A stretch of 47,631 bases of DNA from Mariniblastus sp. GTDB lineage: Bacteria; Planctomycetota; Planctomycetia; Pirellulales; Pirellulaceae. Position numbers and translations under genes: made by a program. The DNA lies in contig JABACA010000019.1 in NCBI GenBank assembly GCA_014237975.1, positions 1 through 47,631 of the forward strand, given 5' to 3'. The notes under the pieces were generated by a model. The model did no database searches and had not been told where the DNA came from. It was given only the letters and a program-made list of their open reading frames with translations. Positions 25,914 through 35,728 of the stretch are shown one piece after another; within the stretch, counting starts at the first letter, position 1; the number at the start of each line of letters is the position of its first letter.

Positions 25914-26693
25914 TCAATCCTTTCGATATCTGAATCCACCATTGACCGGTAGAACATGCCCGCAAAAAAACGGGTGAGTACATAAAAACAGAGCCGCCCT
26001 TGCGACATCTTCTGGCGTGCCCCAGCGATTCATTAACGAGTCACTTTGGGCACGCTGGTCCCAATAATCGGATGTTTGGCTGCCCCATTTGGTTTGGATC
26101 CAACCGGGGGCAAGACAATTGACACGAACGGCGGGTGCAAACGACTGAGCCAAACTACGGGTCATTGCCATGATCGCACCCTTGGTCGTAGCAAACAGTT
26201 CACCCGAATCCCCAGCCATTCCCTGTTCTGCCTGGTCCCATCCCAAATTGAGGATTGAAAAACCGTTTTCCGAAGCCGCGCCAGCCTCTTGAGTCATCCA
26301 TTTTCCGACCAAGCGAGACAACATTAACGACGAAACGACATCCGTTTGCCAAAGATACTTCAGTTTTTCAGGAAACGACTTTTCCGACATGGGACCCGTC
26401 AGTACGTCACCGCCAGCGTTGTTGATCCAATGATCCACACGACCAAAAGGTTTCCAGGCATCTTTCACCAGCGGCTCAAAATCCGGCGATTTACCGAAGT
26501 CACTGAACACGGTGGCGCATTGCCGCCCCATCGCGCTCACTCGACTCACTACGTCTTGCAGATTTTCCGAGGGCCTTCGCGCATGGACAACCAGATCCGC
26601 ACCCTGTTCTGCCAATTGCAACGCGATCGCCCGTCCAATGCCAGTCGATGCACCCGTTACGACACAAACCTGATTGGTCAATTGCCTTTCCAT
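25914..26693 (-). CDS. Short-chain dehydrogenase homologue lacking the catalytic Tyr and Ser
   Basis: A 259-aa Rossmann-fold SDR. The NAD(P) site TGASTGIG is at 13-20 and NNAGG at 91-95. The family active site YxxxK reads FATTK (Phe167, Lys171), and the usual Ser region reads LNLGWDQ (148-154) instead of a V/I-N-I-S-S form. No Tyr stands at the alternative enoyl-reductase spacing either. So either the protein is a non-catalytic SDR or it uses other residues; DQAEQGMAGDSGE next to the site is unusual. The stop of the upstream PQQ gene is only 3 bp before its ATG, and the esterase start follows by 6 bp. Cofactor binding looks preserved; the substrate is unknown. Confidence 0.88.
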   Translation of the reverse strand: MERQLTNQVCVVTGASTGIGRAIALQLAEQGADLVVHARRPSENLQDVVSRVSAMGRQCATVFSDFGKSPDFEPLVKDAWKPFGRVDHWINNAGGDVLTGPMSEKSFPEKLKYLWQTDVVSSLMLSRLVGKWMTQEAGAASENGFSILNLGWDQAEQGMAGDSGELFATTKGAIMAMTRSLAQSFAPAVRVNCLAPGWIQTKWGSQTSDYWDQRAQSDSLMNRWGTPEDVARAALFLCTHPFFCGHVLPVNGGFRYRKD

Positions 26694-26696
26694 CGA

Positions 26697-28490
26697 TCAA
26701 TCTTTTCCCCCGTCTTCCTGCCGGCCGGGCTCGGTTGTGGAGCCCGATTTCCCGGTTGGCGAATGACTGCCTGGCGGAGTCGATTTCGATTCCAGGTCGT
26801 CTGATCGTGATTCAAATGCCAATTGATAACAGGCCATTTCGCTTTCGCTTCGCACGACCAGGTAATCTCCGGCCAGGCAGAGAGTATTCCAACAGACACC
26901 ATCAATGGTTTTCATTTCGCCCAGTTGCTGGTATCCATCGGGAGACGCTGCAACCAAGTACAACCTCCCGTGTTCCGATTGAACCAGCAGGTCATTGCCC
27001 ACCAGCAACAATTGACCATGTCCGAATCGGCCCCGTTTTTTCCATTTCTGCTGACCTGTCAGCACATCACAACATTCCAGAAATCCATCCGATAATGAAT
27101 AGGCAAAGCCATCATGGATCACGGGGTTCGTGAACTTGGTCTTTAAAACTCTTTTGTTTTTCCAAATCGGCTCCACGCTAAAACCGTCACCCGTTCGGGA
27201 GAGCTGAACCAGTTCTCCCCCCTTGGTATACCCCTTGCTCATCAGCAACTGGTCATCGGAAACCACCGTCACCTGAGAGCAGTTGGCATCACCGTTGGTA
27301 GATCCCGATCGGCCATAGGTCCATAGCGTCCGTCCGTCGACTGGGGCAAAACCCATCGCTTGCGCTTCAGCCATCACCACGATTTGAGGTTCGCCCAGTA
27401 CATGCACAATGGATGGCGACCCATACGAGATCATGCTGTCACCACCCGTCCAGATTTTTTCACCAGTCTGTTTGTCGAAGGCAATGAGTGTTTGGAACGG
27501 CCCACCGGTCGGCCCTCCAGCCGCCGCGATGACCTTGTCCTCGAATATCAACGGGGCGGCAGATCGACCCCAGGACAACGGCGAGTTCTCAAATTGATAA
27601 TCAAGCCCCTCGAAATTTTTGGCCGTGACCATCTCGACGCCAATCAGGTCCGGCAGAAACACTTTCCAGATCACCGACCCATCTTTGCCGTCCAGGCATT
27701 GCAACCATCCAGTAGCTCCCTGGGAATAAACTCGTCCTTCATCGACCGTTAGTGTCGCCCTCGGGCCGACGCGACCGAGCCCCATGGTATCCTCATGCCG
27801 AGTAGCAATTTGATTGATCCACAACAGCTCACCCGTCGACAGATCGTAACACGTCACGCACTCATATTGGCCCCGTTGCTCCTGCGTCAATGCAAAGTTA
27901 TTAACGGCAACAAATCCTGACCAGCCAAGACCCACGGGACGCTTCCAGATTTCCCGAGGCCCATCCGAAGTCCAATCGTGTTTGAGTTGACGATTTAAAA
28001 TAGTCGCATCACGCCGTGGACCGAGAAACTGGGGGAAATCCAAGTCGGACGTCGAGACCAGATCCACCTTGCTGCCGGATCGGTCTGCTGACAGCTCGGT
28101 CAGCTCTTTGCCACTGCTCCAAAGTCTGGGTGCAAAACGAACAAATCCCATGTCGCCATCCAGGATCCGTTTATTAAACAGAAAAAACAAACCGACCAAG
28201 ACAAGCACCGTCAGCCCTAACGACAGACGGACACGACGTGACCCACCACTCAGTAATGTCAGCCAGACCCACCAGAAAACGAATGTCAAAACACACAACA
28301 CCAACGATGCGATTCGCACCACACCCAGGTCAAGGTTGATTCGATCGTTAAGCCACTCAAAACGGCTATTCAGAAAATATAGCAAGGCGGCAACAAACAA
28401 AGTCCAGACAGCAATCTTGACGGGGAATCGCCCACGTCTTTTTACTGGTTCCGAATCAACCACTTTTTCGTTCACTGCTGTTCCATTCAT
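26697..28490 (-). CDS. Membrane-anchored PQQ-like beta-propeller protein
   Basis: A 597-aa protein with three N-terminal membrane helices (about 24-41, 56-80, 88-106) and a large C-terminal PQQ/quinoprotein-like propeller (about 150-550). Repeats end in blades such as CYDLSTGELLW, CLDGKDGSVIW and AFDKQTGEKIW. The family occurs in many copies in planctomycetes. Most members lack proof of PQQ binding, and no calcium/PQQ ligands are evident here. The tail (about 565-597) is Ser/Gly/Glu-rich and likely disordered. The propeller should face the periplasm. It heads the operon with the SDR homologue and esterase. ATG 28490 is the only good start. Confidence 0.88.
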   Translation of the reverse strand: MNGTAVNEKVVDSEPVKRRGRFPVKIAVWTLFVAALLYFLNSRFEWLNDRINLDLGVVRIASLVLCVLTFVFWWVWLTLLSGGSRRVRLSLGLTVLVLVGLFFLFNKRILDGDMGFVRFAPRLWSSGKELTELSADRSGSKVDLVSTSDLDFPQFLGPRRDATILNRQLKHDWTSDGPREIWKRPVGLGWSGFVAVNNFALTQEQRGQYECVTCYDLSTGELLWINQIATRHEDTMGLGRVGPRATLTVDEGRVYSQGATGWLQCLDGKDGSVIWKVFLPDLIGVEMVTAKNFEGLDYQFENSPLSWGRSAAPLIFEDKVIAAAGGPTGGPFQTLIAFDKQTGEKIWTGGDSMISYGSPSIVHVLGEPQIVVMAEAQAMGFAPVDGRTLWTYGRSGSTNGDANCSQVTVVSDDQLLMSKGYTKGGELVQLSRTGDGFSVEPIWKNKRVLKTKFTNPVIHDGFAYSLSDGFLECCDVLTGQQKWKKRGRFGHGQLLLVGNDLLVQSEHGRLYLVAASPDGYQQLGEMKTIDGVCWNTLCLAGDYLVVRSESEMACYQLAFESRSDDLESKSTPPGSHSPTGKSGSTTEPGRQEDGGKD

Positions 28491-28604
28491 CCATCCTGCC
28501 TATCGACAGCTGTACGGACAACTGCCTGACGATCCATGAAAAAGCGTAGCAAACGCTGCAACGATTGAACAGCCGCGAGAAAAATTATCCGAACGATCCC
28601 GTCC

Positions 28605-29219
28605 TCAGAATCCGATATGGAATCCCATGCTGCTTGGATGATCACGATGGAAGTGCCGATGTGGTGGTGCAAATCGGACCGCGGGGCAGGGGGCCACTAC
28701 CGGGTAAACGAGCTCGCATTGAGGTACGATTCTGACCGATCCGCTTGGACCACCGGATGGAAATTGAACAGCCGATTGACAAGTCATCAACACGGTGTCG
28801 GGCAATCCATTGGATTGCAGGAAGATCAGGTCGTTTGCCGTCGGTAATTGACGAAGGCCCTGCGTTTGGATCTGTCTCGCGATGACATCTGCTCCCAAAC
28901 CACTATTGTGCATCTGGATAATCTGGTCAAACGACAACGCAGCCAACCGCGCCTGCTCTAATTCGAGTTGCTGGTTGTAATGAACTTGCTGGATCTCCTG
29001 GTCGGTCGCATTGCCGACCGCATTGCCAGTTGCGGCACCCGCCACTGCGCCAATCAGGGCTCCCTCGGGTGCCTTGCCTTGGGATTGCCCCACGGCTGCG
29101 CCGATCATGCTGCCGGTTAGAGCGCCAAAGGCCGTGCCGCGTTGCTCGTTAGGCCCCATCGTTTGACAGCCCAAGTTGACGCAGCATAACAAACCAAGCA
29201 AACAACATCGAATGATCAT
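28605..29219 (-). CDS. Glycine-zipper lipoprotein
   Basis: A 204-aa lipoprotein with lipobox NLGC (Cys near 18). A glycine-zipper segment (about 27-70) reads as repeated small-residue steps, with GALTGSMIGAAVGQSQGK and GALIGAVAGAATGNAVGN. Such segments insert in or lie on the outer membrane, as in the 17-kDa/SlyB-type family. A Gln/Leu-rich helical part (about 75-130) and a Pro/His-rich end follow. Its role is probably in envelope integrity, by family analogy only. It is divergent from the moxR gene with a 106-bp gap and is separated from the PQQ gene by 114 bp. Confidence 0.88.
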   Translation of the reverse strand: MIIRCCLLGLLCCVNLGCQTMGPNEQRGTAFGALTGSMIGAAVGQSQGKAPEGALIGAVAGAATGNAVGNATDQEIQQVHYNQQLELEQARLAALSFDQIIQMHNSGLGADVIARQIQTQGLRQLPTANDLIFLQSNGLPDTVLMTCQSAVQFPSGGPSGSVRIVPQCELVYPVVAPCPAVRFAPPHRHFHRDHPSSMGFHIGF

Positions 29220-29325
29220 TGGAATCGCCTAAACATGAAATTATTTGACGGCGAATCCTGTCAATTCAGATACGATACGTCAATGGCGACTGTCACAAAT
29301 CTTGGTCTCTTTGCCGTTACTGGCA

Positions 29326-30378
29326 ATGGCAGACAAAAGCAAGCATAATTCAGATGCCACCGAATATGGAAGCAGAACCATTGAAAAGGTTGATCATCCA
29401 GCTGCAAGAAAGTCACAAGTGAAACAAGTCCAGGAAACGGCAAAACGAGTCATACAAAACGTTGAAAAAGTCATTGTTGGGAAACGACAGTCCATCGTTT
29501 ACTCTCTGGTCAACTGGTTTTGCGAAGGGCATTTTCTATTGGAGGACGTGCCTGGCGTCGCCAAGACGATTTTGGCCCGGGCATTGGCGCAAAGTGTTGG
29601 ATGTGAATTCAAACGAATTCAATGTACGCCGGACTTGTTGCCAACCGATATAACCGGCGCCTCCATTTTCAACCAGAAACAGGCCGAATTTGAATTTCGC
29701 CCTGGTCCGCTGTTCTCCAATATTGTGCTGGCAGATGAGATCAACCGCACGACGCCACGAACCCAGTCGGCCCTGTTGGAGGCAATGGCCGAATCCCGCA
29801 TCACGGTCGATGGAGTCACGCATCCACTGAAAGCACCGTTTCTAGTGATTGCCACTCAGAATCCAATCGACCACGAAGGTACCTTTCCGTTGCCAGAAGC
29901 CCAGTTGGACCGGTTCCTGATGAAATTCTCGATCGGCTATCCTTCGATCGAGGATGAATTAAAGATATTGGACAATCTTCAAATGGCCCATCCCATTGAC
30001 CAGCTGCAACCCGTAGCCGATGGTCAGGAGATCGTCGATTGCCAGCAGCTTGTCCGCCAGGTTCACGTTGACAAGAAAATCCGCCAGTACCTTCTTCAGA
30101 TCGTCCATTTGACCCGCCATCACGAACATCTGGCACTGGGTGGCAGTCCCAGGGCTTCCTTGGCGTTGTTTCGTACCACCCAGGCGTTGGCGGCAATTCG
30201 TGGTCGCAATTTTGTTCTACCCGATGACGTGAAGATGATCGCGCCACCCGTCTTGGGACATCGACTCATCTTAAAGCCGGAAAGCCGCCTTCGGAAAATA
30301 ACCACCGACCAGATCATCGCACAAATTCTGAGCGAAGTTGCATTACCCGTTATTGGCAACGAGGTTCATTCGCCATGA
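29326..30378 (+). CDS. MoxR-family AAA+ ATPase
   Basis: A 350-aa MoxR/RavA-type AAA+ ATPase that usually acts as a chaperone-like partner of DUF58 or VWA proteins. Walker A reads EDVPGVAKT at about 73-81, with Ala in place of the third Gly as is common in MoxR. Walker B is VLADEIN at about 133-139. Sensor 1 is ATQNPID and the lid contains GGSPRASLALFRTTQALAA. ATG 29326 is chosen; an in-frame TTG 81 bp upstream would add residues without MoxR character. The stop overlaps the next start (ATGA), so the two proteins are probably made in step. No BatA/BatB VWA genes follow. Confidence 0.95.
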   Translation: MADKSKHNSDATEYGSRTIEKVDHPAARKSQVKQVQETAKRVIQNVEKVIVGKRQSIVYSLVNWFCEGHFLLEDVPGVAKTILARALAQSVGCEFKRIQCTPDLLPTDITGASIFNQKQAEFEFRPGPLFSNIVLADEINRTTPRTQSALLEAMAESRITVDGVTHPLKAPFLVIATQNPIDHEGTFPLPEAQLDRFLMKFSIGYPSIEDELKILDNLQMAHPIDQLQPVADGQEIVDCQQLVRQVHVDKKIRQYLLQIVHLTRHHEHLALGGSPRASLALFRTTQALAAIRGRNFVLPDDVKMIAPPVLGHRLILKPESRLRKITTDQIIAQILSEVALPVIGNEVHSP

Positions 30379-31685
30379 AATGGCTGATCGCCGGTGTGTT
30401 ACTATTTGTCCTGGCTGCCGCTTTTGATTTGAGCCTGTTGGTTTATGCGATCTACGCAGTCGTATTGATCCTTGTGGTATCGCGACTGGTCACCCGCAGC
30501 TGGGCGGCCAACGTCATTTCGAACCGAAAAACATCTTCAACTACCGCCAACGTGGGTGACCAGGTAACGGTAAAATTCGAAATAACCAACCAATCGATAT
30601 GGCCGATTGCCTGGATGATCATCGAGGACTTAATCCCAAAAAAATCGTTGGCATTCAAACCACCTGCTCTTGAAATTAAAGGGAAACGGATCGACGTCTG
30701 CAAATTCCAGGCGAAGGAAACCAAGCGTTGGATTTACCAGATAACATGCCATCGACGGGGATATCACCAGGTCGGCCCGACACTGGTCGAGACGGGAGAC
30801 ATGTTCGGGTTTAATCGCCGATTTCGCGTCCTCACCGAACCGGAATTCCTGCTGGTTTACCCCAAAATTATTGCCTTGGCTGGATATGATATCGATTCGC
30901 AGCGACCGATCGGCGAGGTCATCATGACCAATCGACTATTCGAAGATCCAACGCGAATCGCTGGTGTCCGTGGTTACCAACCTGGTGACCCACTTAACCG
31001 GATTCATTGGCGGGCAACCGCCAGTTCAGGGAAACTGCAAAGCAAGCTGTATGAACCGTCGTCCCTGGCAGGGGCAACGTTGATGATTGATTTTCATCAG
31101 ACGTCATTTGAAACGCAACACGAACCAGTCAGAAGTGAACTGTCGATAACGGCGGCTGCCAGTATCGCGTCGGCACTTGATGAAATTGGGCAACAGTGCG
31201 GCCTGATCTCCAATGGCCGCGATGCCGTGGATCGAATTCGATCCGAGGGCTGGCAAGGTGACGAACGGACCCGACATCAGGCCCAGGAAGCAGTCCAAAT
31301 GTCCGCTCAAAGTGAGCGAATGCGACCCGTGGTGATAGCCACCCGCAAGGGACCCATTCAGCAATTACAGATCCAGCGATCGCTGGCACGCCTGGAACTA
31401 ACGGATGCGCTGACATTCCCACAACTTGTGACGGAGACCCATAATCGCCTATCCAGGGATGCCACGGTTGTGGCCATCCTGTCCAGGATCAACCTGGAAA
31501 ACGCAATTGCATTGCAGGGATTGCAGCAGCAGGGCTTCCGCGTGATGGCAATCGTCAATCAGTTTTCCGAAGAGGCCTTTGCCCAGACCTCGGCCGTACT
31601 ACTGGACCAGGGTATTTCAGTCGCCCAGTTGAAAGATGAAAATTCCATTCGCGGCATCTGTGAAAAGACGGCGTTATTGAAGTAA
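30375..31685 (+). CDS. DUF58 membrane protein, MoxR partner
   Basis: A 436-aa protein with two N-terminal membrane helices (about 3-20 and 22-40). A beta-rich region (about 45-170) follows, then the DUF58 signature at about 190-230 (GVRGYQPGDPLNRIHWRATA). The rest resembles a VWA-like fold, opening with MIDFHQTS, where a MIDAS-like DxxxS can be read. DUF58 proteins work with MoxR ATPases in envelope stress or metal-insertion tasks; the exact role here is unknown. Translation is coupled to moxR. A 179-bp gap to the next gene contains no clear terminator. Confidence 0.92.
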   Translation: MKWLIAGVLLFVLAAAFDLSLLVYAIYAVVLILVVSRLVTRSWAANVISNRKTSSTTANVGDQVTVKFEITNQSIWPIAWMIIEDLIPKKSLAFKPPALEIKGKRIDVCKFQAKETKRWIYQITCHRRGYHQVGPTLVETGDMFGFNRRFRVLTEPEFLLVYPKIIALAGYDIDSQRPIGEVIMTNRLFEDPTRIAGVRGYQPGDPLNRIHWRATASSGKLQSKLYEPSSLAGATLMIDFHQTSFETQHEPVRSELSITAAASIASALDEIGQQCGLISNGRDAVDRIRSEGWQGDERTRHQAQEAVQMSAQSERMRPVVIATRKGPIQQLQIQRSLARLELTDALTFPQLVTETHNRLSRDATVVAILSRINLENAIALQGLQQQGFRVMAIVNQFSEEAFAQTSAVLLDQGISVAQLKDENSIRGICEKTALLK

Positions 31686-31864
31686 TGCCCCGCCCGTTCA
31701 CTACCCAACACGACTGCTAGCACCCGGTTGGTTTCTGCCAAGATTTCCTGCCTAAAATCTGCCCCGGAAGATTCGAACACAAAGCAACATTGACACTGAA
31801 TTTTCAGTGGGGTAACCTCATCGGTCAGCTTGGTAATGGATTCCAGCCAAAAAAATATGTAACC

Positions 31865-32698
31865 ATGAAACAGCCACTAACGGTACTGATTCCTTGCAAG
31901 AATGAGCGAATGAACATTCGCTTATGCATAGAGAGTTGCTATCCCATTGCGGACGAGATCCTGATTGCCGATTCGGGTTCTACCGATGGCACGATGGAAA
32001 TTGCTGCCGAATTCGACAAGGTTCGAATCATCGAGCGCGAGTATATCACGTCGGGCGACTTCAAAAATTGGGCCATCCCCCAGGCAACCCACGAATGGGT
32101 TTTGATTATCGATGCGGATGAACGTGTCACGGTAGACCTGGCCAACGAGATCCAGCTGGAATTGAGCCGCGGTCCTGACTACGACGGCTACTGGATTTTC
32201 CGAACCAACTATTTCATGGGGCATCCACTTCGCTTTGGAGATGCCCGCACCGATAGCGTGATTCGATTATTCAAACGGGATCTTGGTCGCTACGTCGGCC
32301 CCAGTGATCACGGAGAAATCCAGATAGAAACCCGTCGTGTTGGGAAACTTAAAAATCGCTTCTTGCATTTTTCTTCCTGGAATTACGACCAGCTGTTAAC
32401 CAAAATCCACCGGTATTCAACCTTGCAGGCCATGCAGTGGAAGGAACAGGGGAAGGACACAAGTTACTTCAAGTTGTTGATTCGTCCTGTATTCCGTTTC
32501 TTCCGCGAATACATTCTGCAAGGCGCTATATTTGATGGCAAGCGGGGAGTGCAGACGGCCTGGATTGCGGCGATGTACTCGTTCAGCAAACAAGCCAGAC
32601 TATGGGAATTAAATCACGCCTTGGCTCAACCGGATCCGGAATTGGAACGGGCAAAACCAAACGATCCACTCCAAGAAAATCCATCGCAGGCAGCATAG
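31865..32698 (+). CDS. GT2-family glycosyltransferase (WaaE/KdtX-like)
   Basis: A 277-aa cytosolic glycosyltransferase of the GT-A fold, started at ATG 31865 so that VLIPCKNERMNIRLC forms the N-terminal strand. The nucleotide-sugar motifs are clear: ADSGSTDGT near 40 and DAD at 83-85. HFSSWNYDQLLTKI, with the following basic helix, resembles lipopolysaccharide core beta-glucosyltransferases. It probably adds a sugar to a lipid-linked surface glycan. It converges on galE with a 6-bp gap, and no terminator is seen. Acceptor and donor cannot be told from sequence. Confidence 0.92.
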   Translation: MKQPLTVLIPCKNERMNIRLCIESCYPIADEILIADSGSTDGTMEIAAEFDKVRIIEREYITSGDFKNWAIPQATHEWVLIIDADERVTVDLANEIQLELSRGPDYDGYWIFRTNYFMGHPLRFGDARTDSVIRLFKRDLGRYVGPSDHGEIQIETRRVGKLKNRFLHFSSWNYDQLLTKIHRYSTLQAMQWKEQGKDTSYFKLLIRPVFRFFREYILQGAIFDGKRGVQTAWIAAMYSFSKQARLWELNHALAQPDPELERAKPNDPLQENPSQAA

Positions 32699-32721
32699 CC
32701 GAAAAGAAATCTGGCCTTGGA

Positions 32722-33705
32722 TTAGCGACCATAACCGGACGGATGGCCTTGGTGCCACCGCCAGGCCGTCTCAACGATATCATGGATTTCGTTGTACTGA
32801 GGTTCCCAATCCAGCAATTGCCGGGCCAGCGCCGGCTGGGCCACCAGCTCGGCAGGGTCTCCCTCTCTTCGGGAACCGATCGAAACGTCAATGGCAGCCC
32901 CACTCACCTCGCAGCAACAATTGATGACCTCTCTTACCGTGTAGCCCCGCCCCGTGCCCAGGTTGACCTTGATCCCGGCCCCCGGTTCAATTTTTTCGAG
33001 GGCGGCCAGATGGGCGGTACCCAGGTCATCGACATGAACGTAATCGCGCACGCATGTGCCATCACGGGTAGGCCAATCGTCTCCGAAAATCGTGATGGAT
33101 TCTCGCTGCTTCAAGGCCACCTGTAAAACGATCGGGATCAGGTGGGATTCTGGATCATGATCTTCACCAATGTCACCAGCCGGTGAAGCCCCGGCCGCAT
33201 TAAAGTAGCGCAACGCGGCAAAACCAAAATCATATGCCCTTGCATAATCATCCAAGGCCCGCTCGCAGGCCAGCTTGGTAAATCCATAAGGATTGACGGG
33301 CGCCTGCAGTGTGGCTTCACTGATCGGTAGTTCCTGGGGGATGCCATAAGTTGCGCAGGTACTGGAGAACACTATTTTCCTGACATCACTCTGCCGCATA
33401 GCTTCCAGCAACGAGAGCGTTCCAACCACGTTGTTTTGGTAATACTTGGCAGGGTGATGCACTGATTCACCGACCAATGCAAAGGCCGCAAAATGCATTA
33501 CGCCGTCAATACGATAATCCTTTAATATGGACTCCACTAACGACTGATTCCCCATATCGCCAACGATCAGCTTGCCAGCGGTAACCGCCTCCGCAAAGCC
33601 GGTTGAGAGATTGTCCAGAACGACCACATCGTGACCGGCGCGATCCAACAATCGAACCATGTGGGAGCCGATATAACCCGCACCACCAACTACTAGTACT
33701 CGCAT
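32722..33705 (-). CDS. galE: UDP-glucose 4-epimerase
   Basis: A 327-aa extended-SDR epimerase that interconverts UDP-glucose and UDP-galactose for surface glycans. The NAD site is GGAGYIGSH at 7-15. Catalytic residues are the Ser/Thr in FSSTCATYG (113-121) and Tyr140/Lys144 in YGFTK. The later LRYFNAAGASP stretch is typical of GalE. ATG 33705 is chosen, giving the N-terminus MRVLVVGG; a TTG 24 bp upstream is possible. It lies 20 bp after the stop of the GT-B glycosyltransferase gene, so the two form an operon. C4-epimerases for N-acetylhexosamines cannot be excluded. Confidence 0.95.
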   Translation of the reverse strand: MRVLVVGGAGYIGSHMVRLLDRAGHDVVVLDNLSTGFAEAVTAGKLIVGDMGNQSLVESILKDYRIDGVMHFAAFALVGESVHHPAKYYQNNVVGTLSLLEAMRQSDVRKIVFSSTCATYGIPQELPISEATLQAPVNPYGFTKLACERALDDYARAYDFGFAALRYFNAAGASPAGDIGEDHDPESHLIPIVLQVALKQRESITIFGDDWPTRDGTCVRDYVHVDDLGTAHLAALEKIEPGAGIKVNLGTGRGYTVREVINCCCEVSGAAIDVSIGSRREGDPAELVAQPALARQLLDWEPQYNEIHDIVETAWRWHQGHPSGYGR

Positions 33706-33725
33706 AAGAATGTCCCATCCAAATC

Positions 33726-35618
33726 TCAAGCCGCTCGACTAACTGGGGCAACCGTAGAAACCAAATGATCAATGGTTTGGCCAGGTTCGTGCCTGTTTCG
33801 CCAATGCTTGCTATGAGCGCGTGCCGTACCCAAGTAGTGATCGAAGTGCTCTACGATTTCGTCTACAGCGCTCGGAACTTCACCCTGATCGGCTGCAATC
33901 ACACCCACCTCTCCGATCGCAACGGGCCGCTCATGGTACAAACAACTAATTTCCAAGTTATGAATGCTTGCATTGGAATCATGAAATGCATTCGTCAATT
34001 CGACTTTCACCGAATGATACGGTTCCATACATTGAAAAAGGGCAGTGGGTTTTATACCACGACTAGAATGCCCCACGACTTGAACGGAAGAACCCACCTG
34101 TTTCCCGTCCCTGTCCAGAAATTCCACCTGGATCCGGCAATAGACACCACGGCATCGAGGCCAATGCCAGTCAAATTGAATTGAAAACCCGTTAACCGCC
34201 AAATCACCCTCAACATCCCCAGCGAAACCAAACAGGAATGGATGCCGCGACTGGTCAAAGGAAAGCACCCCCCCCGGCAGCGGTACGTTACCAGGGTCCG
34301 AATCCCATTGCGACCAATCCAAGGTACACACCCGATGTCGCTGGGTCTGCTGCTGAACGTGGGAAAAGATGGAGTCCTGAATCTGATCGGCCAACCAGCA
34401 CCCCGCCGGAACAATCACCGGCTTTCCGTTGCTCAGCAACTCGCCCAAAACGCCCGCGCGACGACCGTAATAGGCTCGACTATCATAAAACAACAGACCG
34501 CAGTCTGTTTTTGCGATCAACTCGACGTAGGACTTTTCATCCAGTGGGTGAGAATAATATTCGACCCAATCCGGGTTCTCGACGGACCGACCAAGTGGTG
34601 GTCGCAACTCAATCTTTTCCTTGGAAGGCCAGCGTCGCAGCGGTCTTTGCAGCGCCAACCGGATTCGCTTTTTGGCCAAGTGCCGGTCCCAGGTTCTATT
34701 CACAAGCATCTGCAGGCAATCGGCATTGCTCTTTTCGCGCCGAAATTCACCGGGACATGTAAAACGGATCGGCTCCTGCGGGCGATCCCAGGGCAGTGGA
34801 GCTGAAGAATCCTTCCAACCGGCAGGTGATTCCATGGTGGCACCTGCCCGCGAGGCGTGGAAAAACTCGGGTCGGACGGGATAGGAAAGAACCTCGAATT
34901 GACCGACGCCCAATCGATTATATTGGTCGGCCAACGCTTCGGACGTCGTATAAAAATGAATCTTATGGAACGGCACCTTGGCCAGGGCCGAATCGAAACA
35001 ACGCTGCACAATCCGGGCTACCTGGTGTTGGGATTCATACTCGGGCGTCCGACCATCAAACAGATTGAAATGAAACTGCAAATGCCAATTTAGCTCAATC
35101 ATTTCGGGGTGTTCTACCAGGAACGTGGCAAGCCCCAACAATTCAATTTCATTAACTGTCGTAAAAAAAGCATGGTCCTGGTGGGAAAAACTCGCTGACC
35201 GAAAAAGGTCCTCACAGTTCTTTGCAAAATTCCGAATCAAGGATTCCCTCCGCACCCGGTGCCGCCACAACCGTCCGTATAACAGGGGCTGTCGCACGGG
35301 AGACACCTGACTTGCCTCCAAGTCGACGAACCGATCTCCCGATCGTGTTAGGTGCCGAAGCCCCGAGAGGTAGCTATCCGCCAAATAGGTCGTTTTCTGG
35401 AAAACATTTCGTATCTCACCGAATTTCTTGAGTCCATCAAACTGTTTGAAACGACGATTGGTCCCAATTACATTTCGAAATCCGCGCAGCTGGCAAGCTT
35501 CGGAGACACATCGAACATAATCGAAATGGTGCCCACCCAGTTTTTCCAGAGATTGATCGATCAGAAAAAAATTGGCCAATCCGTGGCTCCTTTGAATGAC
35601 GAATCCTTGTGACAACAT
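33726..35618 (-). CDS. GT-B glycosyltransferase with inserted beta-sandwich domain
   Basis: A 630-aa protein built on a GT-B fold. The N-terminal half (about 20-250) opens with LEKLGGHHFDYVRCVSEA. The donor-binding half (about 283-412) includes CGLLFYDSRAYYGRRAG (373-389) and GKPVIVPAGCWLADQI (398-413). Residues about 450-562 read as a beta-sandwich with FSIQFDWHWP and CRIQVEFLDRDG strands. The closing GT-B helices (about 580-620, DEIVEHFDHYL) come after it. So the sandwich is an insertion late in the catalytic fold rather than a tail; a carbohydrate- or acceptor-binding role is inferred. No signal peptide is present. It forms an operon with galE and is divergent from the gene at 35782. Confidence 0.8.
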   Translation of the reverse strand: MLSQGFVIQRSHGLANFFLIDQSLEKLGGHHFDYVRCVSEACQLRGFRNVIGTNRRFKQFDGLKKFGEIRNVFQKTTYLADSYLSGLRHLTRSGDRFVDLEASQVSPVRQPLLYGRLWRHRVRRESLIRNFAKNCEDLFRSASFSHQDHAFFTTVNEIELLGLATFLVEHPEMIELNWHLQFHFNLFDGRTPEYESQHQVARIVQRCFDSALAKVPFHKIHFYTTSEALADQYNRLGVGQFEVLSYPVRPEFFHASRAGATMESPAGWKDSSAPLPWDRPQEPIRFTCPGEFRREKSNADCLQMLVNRTWDRHLAKKRIRLALQRPLRRWPSKEKIELRPPLGRSVENPDWVEYYSHPLDEKSYVELIAKTDCGLLFYDSRAYYGRRAGVLGELLSNGKPVIVPAGCWLADQIQDSIFSHVQQQTQRHRVCTLDWSQWDSDPGNVPLPGGVLSFDQSRHPFLFGFAGDVEGDLAVNGFSIQFDWHWPRCRGVYCRIQVEFLDRDGKQVGSSVQVVGHSSRGIKPTALFQCMEPYHSVKVELTNAFHDSNASIHNLEISCLYHERPVAIGEVGVIAADQGEVPSAVDEIVEHFDHYLGTARAHSKHWRNRHEPGQTIDHLVSTVAPVSRAA

Positions 35619-35728
35619 CCTAGATTTTATGATTTGAAATGGTCAATTGCAAACGGACATAGAACCGGGAATCCGGAGTGCTAGCAGGTGCGGTTTTGTT
35701 TGTTATTGACGATGTTGTTTGTGTTTGG

